Shown: positions 57,644 through 64,000 of the stretch, piece by piece
Layout: each line of letters starts with the position of its first letter
Position numbering within the stretch: position 1 is the stretch's first letter
Source of the DNA: an uncultured Oscillospiraceae bacterium
GTDB lineage: Bacteria; Bacillota; Clostridia; Oscillospirales; Oscillospiraceae
Assembly: GCA_947626785.1 (NCBI GenBank)
Contig: CANQTO010000011.1
Span: 1 to 64,000 of the forward strand
DNA length: 64,000 nt
Direction: 5' to 3'
Position numbers and translations under genes: made by a program
The notes under the pieces: model-generated
The model's database searches: none
What the model was told of the DNA's origin: nothing
What the model saw: the letters and a program-made list of their open reading frames with translations, nothing else

Positions 57644-58840
57644 TCACAGCTTGCTCTTTACCAGCTCCGCCAGCCGCTGTACCGCGATCTCGATCTTCTC
57701 GGGCGTGACGTTGCCGAAGCTCACGCGCATGGCGTTGGAGCCGGCTCCGCCGCCCTCCACGAAGAAGCCCGCGCCCGCGATGTAGTGGATGCCGGCGGCG
57801 TTGGCCTCGGGCAGCAGCTTCCCGGTGTCGATCCCGCCGGGCAGCTCCACCCAGGTGAAGAGCCCGCCGTCGGGGTGCACCCACTTTGTGCCCTCGGGCA
57901 TGTACTTCTCCAGCGCCGCCATCATCACGTCCCGCCGCTCCCGGTGGATGGCGCAGATTTTCTCCAGGTGGGCCGGGAAGAGCCCGCGCTTGAAGTACTC
58001 GGCGCAGACCACCTGGCCGAAGTTGGAGGTGTGGGAGTTGGTGGCGGTCTTGGCGTCAAAGAGGCGGGTGACGATCTCCTTCGAGGCGTAGCAGAAGCCG
58101 AGACGGCTGCCGGGGGAGAAGATCTTCGAGAAGCTGTTGGCGTAGACCGTGTGCCCGGTCTTGTCGTAGCACTTGATGGGCTTGAGGGCCTCGCCGCTGT
58201 AGCGCAGCTCCTGATAGGGGTCGTCCTCCAGGACGATCACGTCGTACCGGCTGCCCAGCTCGGCCACTTTCTGCCGCCGGCCGGCGGGCAGGGTCTTGCC
58301 GGTGGGGTTCTGGAAGGTGGGGATGACGTAGATGAATTTGGGGTGGTACTCCTTGATCTTGGCCTCCAGGTCCTCCATGACCATGCCGTAGTCGTCGCAC
58401 TGTACGGCCACGCATTTGGCCTGGAACATCTCGAAGATCTCCACGCAGTGGACGAAGGTGGGGCTCTCCACCAATATCACGTCGCCCGGGTCAATGTAGA
58501 CCTGGCAGAGCAGGTTCATGGTCTCCAGACCGCCGTTGACGATGATGATCTCGTCCAGGTCGGCCTTGAGTCCCTTGGGCGCCAGGAGCACGTCGGCCAC
58601 GGCCTGCCGCAGATCGGGCACGCCCAGGACGGAGCCGTATTGCAGCGCCTCCACGCCGCGCTTGTCCCGCGTGAGGACCTCGGCGCAGATCTGGCGCACC
58701 TCCTCCACGGGCAGGCCCTCGCTGGCGGGGGCGCCGCCGCCGAGGGAGATGATGTTCGGGTCGCCCATCATGCCGAAAAGGGCGCGGATGATCTTGGCGG
58801 AGCCCTCCATGTCATAGATCCTCTGTGCAAACTGGGGCAT
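57644..58840 (-). CDS. PLP-dependent aminotransferase (MocR/2-aminoadipate type)
   Basis: 398 residues. Fold type I: ISLGGGAPASEGLP, LQYGSVLGVPDLRQAV, IIIVNGGLETMNLL, PTFQNPTGKTLP, EDDPYQELRYSG, and the PLP-binding Lys in SFSKIFSPGSRLGF. Resembles 2-aminoadipate or aromatic/branched-chain aminotransferases. Upstream neighbour panB uses 2-oxoisovalerate, the keto acid of valine, so this enzyme could supply or remove such a keto acid. That is inference. Confidence 0.9.
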   Translation of the reverse strand: MPQFAQRIYDMEGSAKIIRALFGMMGDPNIISLGGGAPASEGLPVEEVRQICAEVLTRDKRGVEALQYGSVLGVPDLRQAVADVLLAPKGLKADLDEIIIVNGGLETMNLLCQVYIDPGDVILVESPTFVHCVEIFEMFQAKCVAVQCDDYGMVMEDLEAKIKEYHPKFIYVIPTFQNPTGKTLPAGRRQKVAELGSRYDVIVLEDDPYQELRYSGEALKPIKCYDKTGHTVYANSFSKIFSPGSRLGFCYASKEIVTRLFDAKTATNSHTSNFGQVVCAEYFKRGLFPAHLEKICAIHRERRDVMMAALEKYMPEGTKWVHPDGGLFTWVELPGGIDTGKLLPEANAAGIHYIAGAGFFVEGGGAGSNAMRVSFGNVTPEKIEIAVQRLAELVKSKL

Positions 58841-58878
58841 TTTCTTCCCTCCTTAACGGTTTTCTCGCTCTGCGCGGC

Positions 58879-59745
58879 TCACTTTTTAAAGCGCGGGGCC
58901 ATCTCCTCGAAGAGCTTTTCAAACTCCGCGATGTCGCCGCTGATCTTGTACTTGTGCTCCGGGGCGGGGAAGACGCCGGCCTTGACCTCGGCCACATAGT
59001 CCTTCATGCCCTGGGTGGCGAGCTCGCCCACGTCGGCGTACTTCTTGGTGAACTTGGGAGTGAAATTCTTGTACATCCCCAGCAGGTCGGCGCTGAGCAG
59101 CACCTGCCCGTCGCACTTGGCGCCGGCGCCGATGCCGTAGACCGGGATGGGCAGCATGTCGTGGACGTAGGAGCAGACCTCCTCGGGCACGCCCTCCAGC
59201 AGCAGCACGCGGGCCCCCGCCTCATAGACGGCGATGGCGTCCTCTATGACCGCCTGGGCGGAGTCGGTGGTGCGGCCCTGGGCCTTGAAGCCGCCCATGC
59301 TGGCGCTGGACTGGGGGGTCAGGCCGATGTGCCCGAAGACGACCATCCCGGCGTTGACGATGGCGCGGATCTTGTCCGCCACGGCCACGCCGCCCTCCAG
59401 CTTGACCGCGTCCACGTCGGCCTCCTTATAGAAGCGCAGGGCGTTGCGCACGGCGTCCTCGCAGCTGGCGTGGTAGGAGCCGAAGGGCAGGTCGCCGATG
59501 AGGTAGGTGTTCGGCGCGCCCCGGCGCACGCCCTGGCAGTGGGCGATGGACATGTCCATGGTGACGGGCACCGTGCCGGGCCAGCCGTAGACGATCATGC
59601 CCATAGAGTCGCCGCAGAGGATCATGTCGACGCCGGCCTCCTCGGCGTAGGAGGCGAAGACGCTGTCGTAGACGACGATCCAGCAGGCCTTCTCCCCGGC
59701 CTCCTTCATCTTGTACAGGTCCAGGATGGATTTCTTCTTAGCCAT
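58879..59745 (-). CDS. panB: 3-methyl-2-oxobutanoate hydroxymethyltransferase (PanB family)
   Basis: 288 residues, slightly longer than E. coli PanB. The metal- and substrate-binding positions are kept: CGDSMGM (Asp), DLPF (Asp), VKLEGG (Lys) and LLLEGVPEE (Glu), plus GHIGLTPQS and IGIGAGAKCDGQVL. It transfers a hydroxymethyl group from methylene-THF to 2-oxoisovalerate. No panC or panD is nearby, so it might act in a related pathway. First gene of its operon with its own promoter. Confidence 0.9.
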   Translation of the reverse strand: MAKKKSILDLYKMKEAGEKACWIVVYDSVFASYAEEAGVDMILCGDSMGMIVYGWPGTVPVTMDMSIAHCQGVRRGAPNTYLIGDLPFGSYHASCEDAVRNALRFYKEADVDAVKLEGGVAVADKIRAIVNAGMVVFGHIGLTPQSSASMGGFKAQGRTTDSAQAVIEDAIAVYEAGARVLLLEGVPEEVCSYVHDMLPIPVYGIGAGAKCDGQVLLSADLLGMYKNFTPKFTKKYADVGELATQGMKDYVAEVKAGVFPAPEHKYKISGDIAEFEKLFEEMAPRFKK

Positions 59746-59791
59746 GATTTGTCTCCTTTCATTTATTAAATTGTAGCAAAAGGCTGCTTTT

Positions 59792-59820
59792 ATTTTAGCC
59801 GAAACGCCTTTCCGTGTAAA
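59792..59820 (-). promoter_or_regulatory. Promoter of the panB operon
   Basis: Minus-strand TTTACA (59815-59820), 17-nt spacer, TAAAAT (59792-59797). The expected leader to the ATG at 59745 is about 40 nt. Confidence 0.75.
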
Positions 59821-59871
59821 ACAAATAATTTTTAACAGGCTGTTCGATCAAAAGCAAGATTTTGAAATTTT

Positions 59872-59900
59872 TATAGCTTTATCCGATATCATGAGCTATA
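59872..59900. promoter_or_regulatory. Candidate LysR-type binding site in the divergent panB/lysR region
   Basis: TATAGCT (59872-59878) and AGCTATA (59894-59900) form an inverted repeat with 15 nt between. A -10-like TATACT (59897-59902) overlaps the right arm, 33 nt before the LysR ATG, suggesting autoregulation; its -35 is weak. Confidence 0.5.
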
Positions 59901-59934
59901 CTTTAACTATAAGTGAGAACAGGAGGGATGACGG

Positions 59935-60846
59935 ATGTCTCTCTGGGACTACAGGATCTTTCTTTCGATCGTGAAAGAGGGCAATTTAAGAAAGGCCGCC
60001 GAGCAGCTGCACCTCACGCCGGCGGCGGCGAGCCACTCCCTGTCCAAGCTGGAGAAGGAGTTCGGGCTGCCGCTGTTCGTCCGCGGCCGTGCAGGCATGG
60101 AGTTGACCCAATACGGCAAAGTCCTCCTTCCCCACATCCGGTCGACCATTTCCGCCGACGACGGCCTGCATCTGGAGCTCCAGCGCATAAAAGGGCGCAT
60201 GAACGGGCTGATCCGTATAGGCGTCATCAACAGCACCTGCTGCGCCTGGCTCCCCACCATCCTTCAGAAGATAAGGGAGAAAATGCCGGATGTGCGCGTC
60301 AATATTTATCAGGGCGGCTATGACGAGCTGGAGGACGGCCTGCTGGAGGGGACGCTGGATCTGGCCTTCGTCAGCATGCCTACCCGCAAGAACCTGACGG
60401 CGATCCCCCTCATGCGGGACCGGCTGCTGTGCATCACGCCGCGGGATTTTGTCCCGGTCAACGGGTCCTACATCACCGTGGAGGAGATCAAGCGCTTTGA
60501 GCTCATCATGCCCGGACCCGGTTCGGATTTCGACGCCATCTCCTTTATGCGGGAGCACGACCTGGATATCAAGACCGCCCACAGCGTTCAGGAGGACAGC
60601 TCCATCGTCGCCCTCGTGGAGAGCGGGCTGGGCGTCAGCATCATGCCGGAGCTGGTCCTGCAGAAGAACCGGGGCGAGATCAACATCTATCCCATCGAGA
60701 GCGCCCCGTACCGCACCATCGGCGTGGCCACGCTGCCGGAATCCCGCCTGAGCAGTTCGGTGGAAGAGACTTTAAACGTCATCATCGACTATGTGAGAAG
60801 CCGATACCCCACCGACAAGCCCTATTTTCGCGATTTTGAGCAATAG
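59935..60846 (+). CDS. LysR-family transcriptional regulator
   Basis: 303 residues. Winged helix-turn-helix at the N-terminus (YRIFLSIVKEGNLRKAAEQLHLTPAAASHSLSKLEKEFG in outline, ending PLFVRGRAGMELT), then a periplasmic-binding-type effector domain with RIGVINSTCCAWLP, LDLAFVSMPTRKN and SIVALVESGLGVSIMPELV. Divergent from panB and upstream of the TRAP operon, so it probably controls one or both. AGGAGGG precedes the ATG. The effector is unknown. Confidence 0.92.
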   Translation: MSLWDYRIFLSIVKEGNLRKAAEQLHLTPAAASHSLSKLEKEFGLPLFVRGRAGMELTQYGKVLLPHIRSTISADDGLHLELQRIKGRMNGLIRIGVINSTCCAWLPTILQKIREKMPDVRVNIYQGGYDELEDGLLEGTLDLAFVSMPTRKNLTAIPLMRDRLLCITPRDFVPVNGSYITVEEIKRFELIMPGPGSDFDAISFMREHDLDIKTAHSVQEDSSIVALVESGLGVSIMPELVLQKNRGEINIYPIESAPYRTIGVATLPESRLSSSVEETLNVIIDYVRSRYPTDKPYFRDFEQ

Positions 60847-60942
60847 GCCGCGCCGCGGACCGGGGCTTTTGACATTTTTTTCACCCTTGAAACATTTTGG
60901 AAAATTTTTCGCAAAAAACAGGCTGCGGGAGGGTCAAATCCA

Positions 60943-60971
60943 TTGACAAATAATAGATTGCGTGCTAAGAT
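60943..60971 (+). promoter_or_regulatory. Promoter of the DctPQM TRAP operon leader
   Basis: TTGACA (60943-60948), 17-nt spacer, TAAGAT (60966-60971). The start near 60978 leaves a leader of about 270 nt before dctP. Confidence 0.8.
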
Positions 60972-60977
60972 AATTAT

Positions 60978-61190
60978 GTTTTTTGAAGTACCATTTTATT
61001 GATTTTGACAAAGGACCTGACAGAGAATGTTCGACCGGTTGAATAATTTTATACAAATTGACAGCCTGGGGATCATTCCGTCCATTTTCGCGTCCCTTCC
61101 GGTATCCGCTGCCTCTGACTATACCGTTTCCGGCTTCCGAAAGTGACAGGTTCTCTCGGTTGAGAGAGCCTGTCACTTTTGCTTTTTTAC
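60978..61190 (+). other. TRAP operon leader ending in a strong terminator (attenuator or small RNA candidate)
   Basis: Between a good promoter and the dctP gene the transcript must pass a 17-bp stem with one G-U (61141-61157 with 61162-61178, loop ggtt) followed by TTTTGCTTTTTT-like sequence. I see no second promoter between this terminator and dctP. A 39-codon frame (61027-61146) with a weak ribosome site overlaps the left arm by a few bases and could be a leader peptide. No known riboswitch class recognised in 60978-61140. Confidence 0.6.
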
Positions 61191-61246
61191 TTTGTATTGT
61201 CGGCGCTTTTGCGCTTGGCATAAAAAAACAATCAGGAGGAACAAAA

Positions 61247-62335
61247 ATGAAGAAATCAATCATCGCACTGCTGTTGGTTCTCGTCATGGCCCTGTCTCTG
61301 GCGGCCTGCGGCGGTTCCAGCAGCGCTCCCGCGGCTGAAGCTCCGGCTGCCGACGCCCCTGCGGCTGACGCTCCCGCTGCTGACGCCCCCGCGGCCGAGG
61401 CCCCTGCCGACGGCGCGAAGGTCGGCGCTACCGTTCTGCGCTGCGCCTTCAACCAGACCATCGACAACCCCGAGGCCAAGACCATCCAGAAGATCAGCGA
61501 TGACCTGTACGACGCCACCGAGGGCCGCTACTCCATCGAGATCTATCCCAGCGAGCAGCTGGGCGACCAGGCCTCCACTCTGGAGCAGGTCAACATGGGC
61601 ACCCTGGAGATGACCATGATCGCCAACTCCGTTATCGAGCCCTATGCCCCCGACTTCGCCATCCTGGGCACCCCCTATGTGTATGACAGCGTCGAGCACC
61701 AGGAGCGTCTGTTCACCTCCGGCAAGCTGGACGAGCTGTATGCCACCACCGAGGCCAGCAACTTCATCGTGCTGTCCGCTTACTCCCTTGGACCCCGGAA
61801 CCTGTACACCCGTGACGGCCCCGTCACCACTCCTGAAGAGCTGAAGGGCCTGCAGATCCGCGTTATGGGCTCCGACACCTGCGTCGCCATGATGAACGCC
61901 ATGGGCGGCTCCGGCGTGACCATGGGCCAGGGCGATGTGTACTCCGCCATCCAGACCGGTACCCTCGACGGCGCTGAGAACAACATCATCACCTATGTGG
62001 ACCTGGTGCAGTATGAGGTCGCTCCTTACTACAACTACACCGGCCACCTGATGATCCCCGATGAGCTGGTCATCAACACCGCCACCTTCGCCTCCATGTC
62101 TCCGGAGGATCAGGCCGCTCTGAAGCAGGTCTGCCTGGACTCCATCCCCTACATGTTCGATCTGTGCGAAGAGCTCCGCGCTGACTACGTGGAGAAGGCC
62201 ACCGAGAAGGGCGTCACCTTCTCCGATGCCGATGTGCCCGCTTTCCAGGCCCTGTGCCAGGATCTGATCAACAGCGTCGCCAACAAGGACGATTTGTCCA
62301 AGTCCGTCTACGAGGCGATCCAGTCCGAGCGTTAA
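61247..62335 (+). CDS. TRAP transporter solute-binding lipoprotein, DctP family
   Basis: 362 residues. Signal peptide and lipobox SLAAC (Cys20), then an Ala/Pro/Asp-rich linker of repeated AAEAP/AADAP units (about 25-55). The mature part is DctP-like: IEIYPSEQLGDQASTLEQVNMGTLEMTMI in outline, GPRNLYTRDGPVTTPEELKGLQIRVMGSD, and QTGTLDGAENNIITYVD with the DGAE motif of the family. It binds a carboxylate ligand outside the cell. ATG 61247 follows AGGAGG. Confidence 0.93.
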   Translation: MKKSIIALLLVLVMALSLAACGGSSSAPAAEAPAADAPAADAPAADAPAAEAPADGAKVGATVLRCAFNQTIDNPEAKTIQKISDDLYDATEGRYSIEIYPSEQLGDQASTLEQVNMGTLEMTMIANSVIEPYAPDFAILGTPYVYDSVEHQERLFTSGKLDELYATTEASNFIVLSAYSLGPRNLYTRDGPVTTPEELKGLQIRVMGSDTCVAMMNAMGGSGVTMGQGDVYSAIQTGTLDGAENNIITYVDLVQYEVAPYYNYTGHLMIPDELVINTATFASMSPEDQAALKQVCLDSIPYMFDLCEELRADYVEKATEKGVTFSDADVPAFQALCQDLINSVANKDDLSKSVYEAIQSER

Positions 62336-62353
62336 ATCCTTCCATATAGCGTT

Positions 62354-62383
62354 ATACGGCCCACAGCATGCTGTGGGCCGTAT
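62354..62383 (+). terminator. Hairpin between dctP and dctQ (partial terminator)
   Basis: Perfect 30-nt palindrome (arms 62354-62368 and 62369-62383) followed by TTTGTC. It would lower transcription of the permease genes relative to the binding protein, as is common in such operons. Confidence 0.8.
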
Positions 62384-62416
62384 TTGTCAAAATCCTGAGG
62401 AAAGAGAGGTTGAACA

Positions 62417-62938
62417 GTGAAAGTCCTGAATGCGATCAAAGCCGTTTTCGACAAGCTCCTTGACATCGTCGGCACCATCGCCCTGGCCGCTATGACCGTG
62501 CTGGTCATATACCAGGTCGTTGTCCGTTATTTCTTCAACTCTCCCAGCTCTGTCGCTGGACCCGCTTCCCAGTATCTGTTCGTTTGGATGATCATGTTTG
62601 GCAGCGCTTACGTCTTTGGCAGCCGTGAGCACCTGACCATTGACTTGCTGAAGGATAAATTCTCCCCCACGGTGTATATGATCACCGAGGTGCTGGCCAA
62701 TATCTGCCTGTTTGTCTTTATCCTTCTCATATGCGTCTACGGCGGCTGGCGCTACACCGCGACCCAGTCCGCTCAGATCGACCCGACCCTGCACATCTCC
62801 AAGGCTATCATGTATTTCTCCGTGCCCTTTACCGGCGTCATCACCCTGTACTACGCTGTTTATAACATCGTTTTTGCCATAAGCAACTACCAGCACGGTA
62901 AGCGTACCCACGGGGATGAGCTCTCCGGCACCGCTTGA
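62417..62938 (+). CDS. TRAP transporter small permease, DctQ family
   Basis: 173 residues, four membrane segments (about 15-37, 48-66, 88-107 and 125-150). Typical DctQ features: VVVRYFFNSPSSVAGPASQYLFVWMIMFGSAY in outline and REHLTIDLL. GTG start with AGAGG upstream. It pairs with the large permease at 62955. Confidence 0.9.
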   Translation: MKVLNAIKAVFDKLLDIVGTIALAAMTVLVIYQVVVRYFFNSPSSVAGPASQYLFVWMIMFGSAYVFGSREHLTIDLLKDKFSPTVYMITEVLANICLFVFILLICVYGGWRYTATQSAQIDPTLHISKAIMYFSVPFTGVITLYYAVYNIVFAISNYQHGKRTHGDELSGTA

Positions 62939-62954
62939 TGGGAGGTAAAAAGAT

Positions 62955-64000
62955 ATGACAACTACTGCTTTAGCGGGCGTCGTAATGATCGTCCTGATCT
63001 TTGTCACCCTCGCCATCGGCTTCCCCATCGGCCTGAGCATCGGCATGGGCTCCGCCGCCGCGCTGGCCATCATCATGCCCGGCACCAACTCCCTGCTGGT
63101 CTCCGCCCAGAAGATGTTCCAGAGCGTCAACTCCTTTGCCCTGCTGGCCATCCCCTTCTTCGTGCTGGCAGGCAACCTGATGAACTCGGGCGGTATCGCC
63201 AAGCGCCTGGTGGGCTGCGCCCAGCTGGTGGCGCACCGGCTGCCCGGCTCCCTGGCCCAGACAAACATCGTGGCCAACATGCTCTTCGGCGCCATGTCCG
63301 GCTCCGGTGTGGCCGCGGCGGTCGCCATGGGCGGCATCCTGGGCCCCATGGAGAAGGATGAGGGCTACTCTGACGAGTACATCGCCGTCTGCAACATCGC
63401 CTCCGGCCCGACCGGCATGATGATCCCCCCCAGCAACATCATGATCGTCTACTCCACCGTGGCCGGCTCCGTGTCCGTGGCCGCGCTGTTCATGGCAGGT
63501 TACATCCCCGGCATCCTCTGGGGCCTGGGCTGCATGATCATCGCCGGTGTTATGGCCCACAAGCGGGGCTATACCTCCAAGAGCCACTACGATTTCAAGA
63601 CCGTGATGAAGACTCTCTGGGCCGGCATCCCCAGCCTGCTGATGATCGTCGTGGTCATCGGCGGTATCCTGCTGGGCGTCTTCACCGCCACCGAGGGCTC
63701 CGCCGTTGCCGTGCTCTACGCTCTGATCCTGGGCCTGATTTATAAGAATATCCGCATCAAGGATCTGCCCAAGGTCATCTTCGAGAGCGTAAAGACCACC
63801 GCCGTCATCGAGTACCTGGTCTGCGTGTCCGGTATCATGGGCTTCGTCATGACCTACACCCATATCCCCACCCTGGTGGCCGACGCCATCCTGGGCGTCA
63901 CCACCAACAAGTACATCATCCTGCTCATCATGAACGTCATCCTGCTGGTCGTGGGCTGCTTCATGGACCCCACGCCCGCCGTGCTGATCTTCACCCCCAT
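62955..64000 (+). CDS. TRAP transporter large permease, DctM family (3' end outside window)
   Basis: About 349 residues are visible. Multiple membrane segments, FPIGLSIGMGSAAALAIIMPGTN, FALLAIPFFVLAGNLMNSGGIAKRL, NMLFGAMSGSGVAAAVAMGGILGPME and SGPTGMMIPPSNIMIVYSTV, all typical of DctM. GGAGG precedes the ATG. It continues past the right end of the window. Confidence 0.93.
   Translation, partial: MTTTALAGVVMIVLIFVTLAIGFPIGLSIGMGSAAALAIIMPGTNSLLVSAQKMFQSVNSFALLAIPFFVLAGNLMNSGGIAKRLVGCAQLVAHRLPGSLAQTNIVANMLFGAMSGSGVAAAVAMGGILGPMEKDEGYSDEYIAVCNIASGPTGMMIPPSNIMIVYSTVAGSVSVAALFMAGYIPGILWGLGCMIIAGVMAHKRGYTSKSHYDFKTVMKTLWAGIPSLLMIVVVIGGILLGVFTATEGSAVAVLYALILGLIYKNIRIKDLPKVIFESVKTTAVIEYLVCVSGIMGFVMTYTHIPTLVADAILGVTTNKYIILLIMNVILLVVGCFMDPTPAVLIFTP

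Noticed and set aside
61027..61146. 39-codon frame in the TRAP leader as a real protein gene
   Set aside because: Weak ribosome site and no recognisable features; kept only as a possible leader peptide in the attenuator entry.
1..64000. CRISPR arrays, tRNA or rRNA genes, insertion sequences
   Set aside because: No regularly spaced repeats, no cloverleaf-type sequences and no transposase motifs were found.

Overview
The window looks like chromosomal DNA of a high-GC anaerobic gut Firmicute, most likely an Oscillospiraceae relative (Oscillibacter/Dysosmobacter type). This rests on gene families (VorB-type ferredoxin-dependent 2-oxoacid oxidoreductase, class III fructose-1,6-bisphosphatase, CIRCE element, TAXI and DctPQM TRAP transporters), strong Shine-Dalgarno sites, frequent TTG/GTG starts and Firmicute-style sigma-A promoters. 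No rRNA, tRNA or CRISPR array was seen.

Left part (1-24 kb), mostly housekeeping. A leftward operon encodes a P-loop protein plus a four-subunit 2-oxoacid:ferredoxin oxidoreductase (1-3387). It is followed by a sigma-factor/anti-sigma operon with lipoproteins, an amidase, and a compact type I toxin-antitoxin locus (8226-8694) with two consensus promoters facing each other. Then come a GNAT/DUF2156/UDG/CCA-transferase operon, murC, a leftward operon of two O-antigen-ligase-like proteins and fbp, a plsY/glycolipid glycosyltransferase pair divergent from a TetR gene, and ftsH behind a perfect CIRCE element.

Centre (24-52 kb), a large rightward surface-glycan locus. An intact tyrosine recombinase is followed by a second recombinase-like protein that has lost its catalytic residues and heads the operon. 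Next are an ABC glycan exporter, three GT2 glycosyltransferases, all four activities for GDP-D-glycero-alpha-D-manno-heptose (GmhA, HddA and an HddC-GmhB fusion), a flavoprotein and an epimerase. The most striking part is two complete Dlt-like acyl-transfer modules (36.8-49.3 kb). Each has an adenylating ligase, a carrier protein, an MBOAT and a membrane-anchored SGNH protein. The SGNH proteins carry a C-terminal ricin-type lectin and, by my reading, a circularly permuted ILEI/FAM3-like domain. Module 1 also contains a formyltransferase and a left-handed beta-helix acyltransferase. A TAXI-TRAP transporter follows module 2.

Right part (52-64 kb). A Phd/RelE-type toxin-antitoxin cassette sits between two copies of the TRAP permease gene tail and has split that operon's terminator. 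Then come rpiB, split transketolase and an iron alcohol dehydrogenase; a leftward panB/aminotransferase/cyclase operon divergent from a LysR gene; and a DctPQM TRAP operon whose roughly 270-nt leader contains an intrinsic terminator. The transketolase and RpiB could feed sedoheptulose-7-phosphate into the heptose pathway; this is inference.
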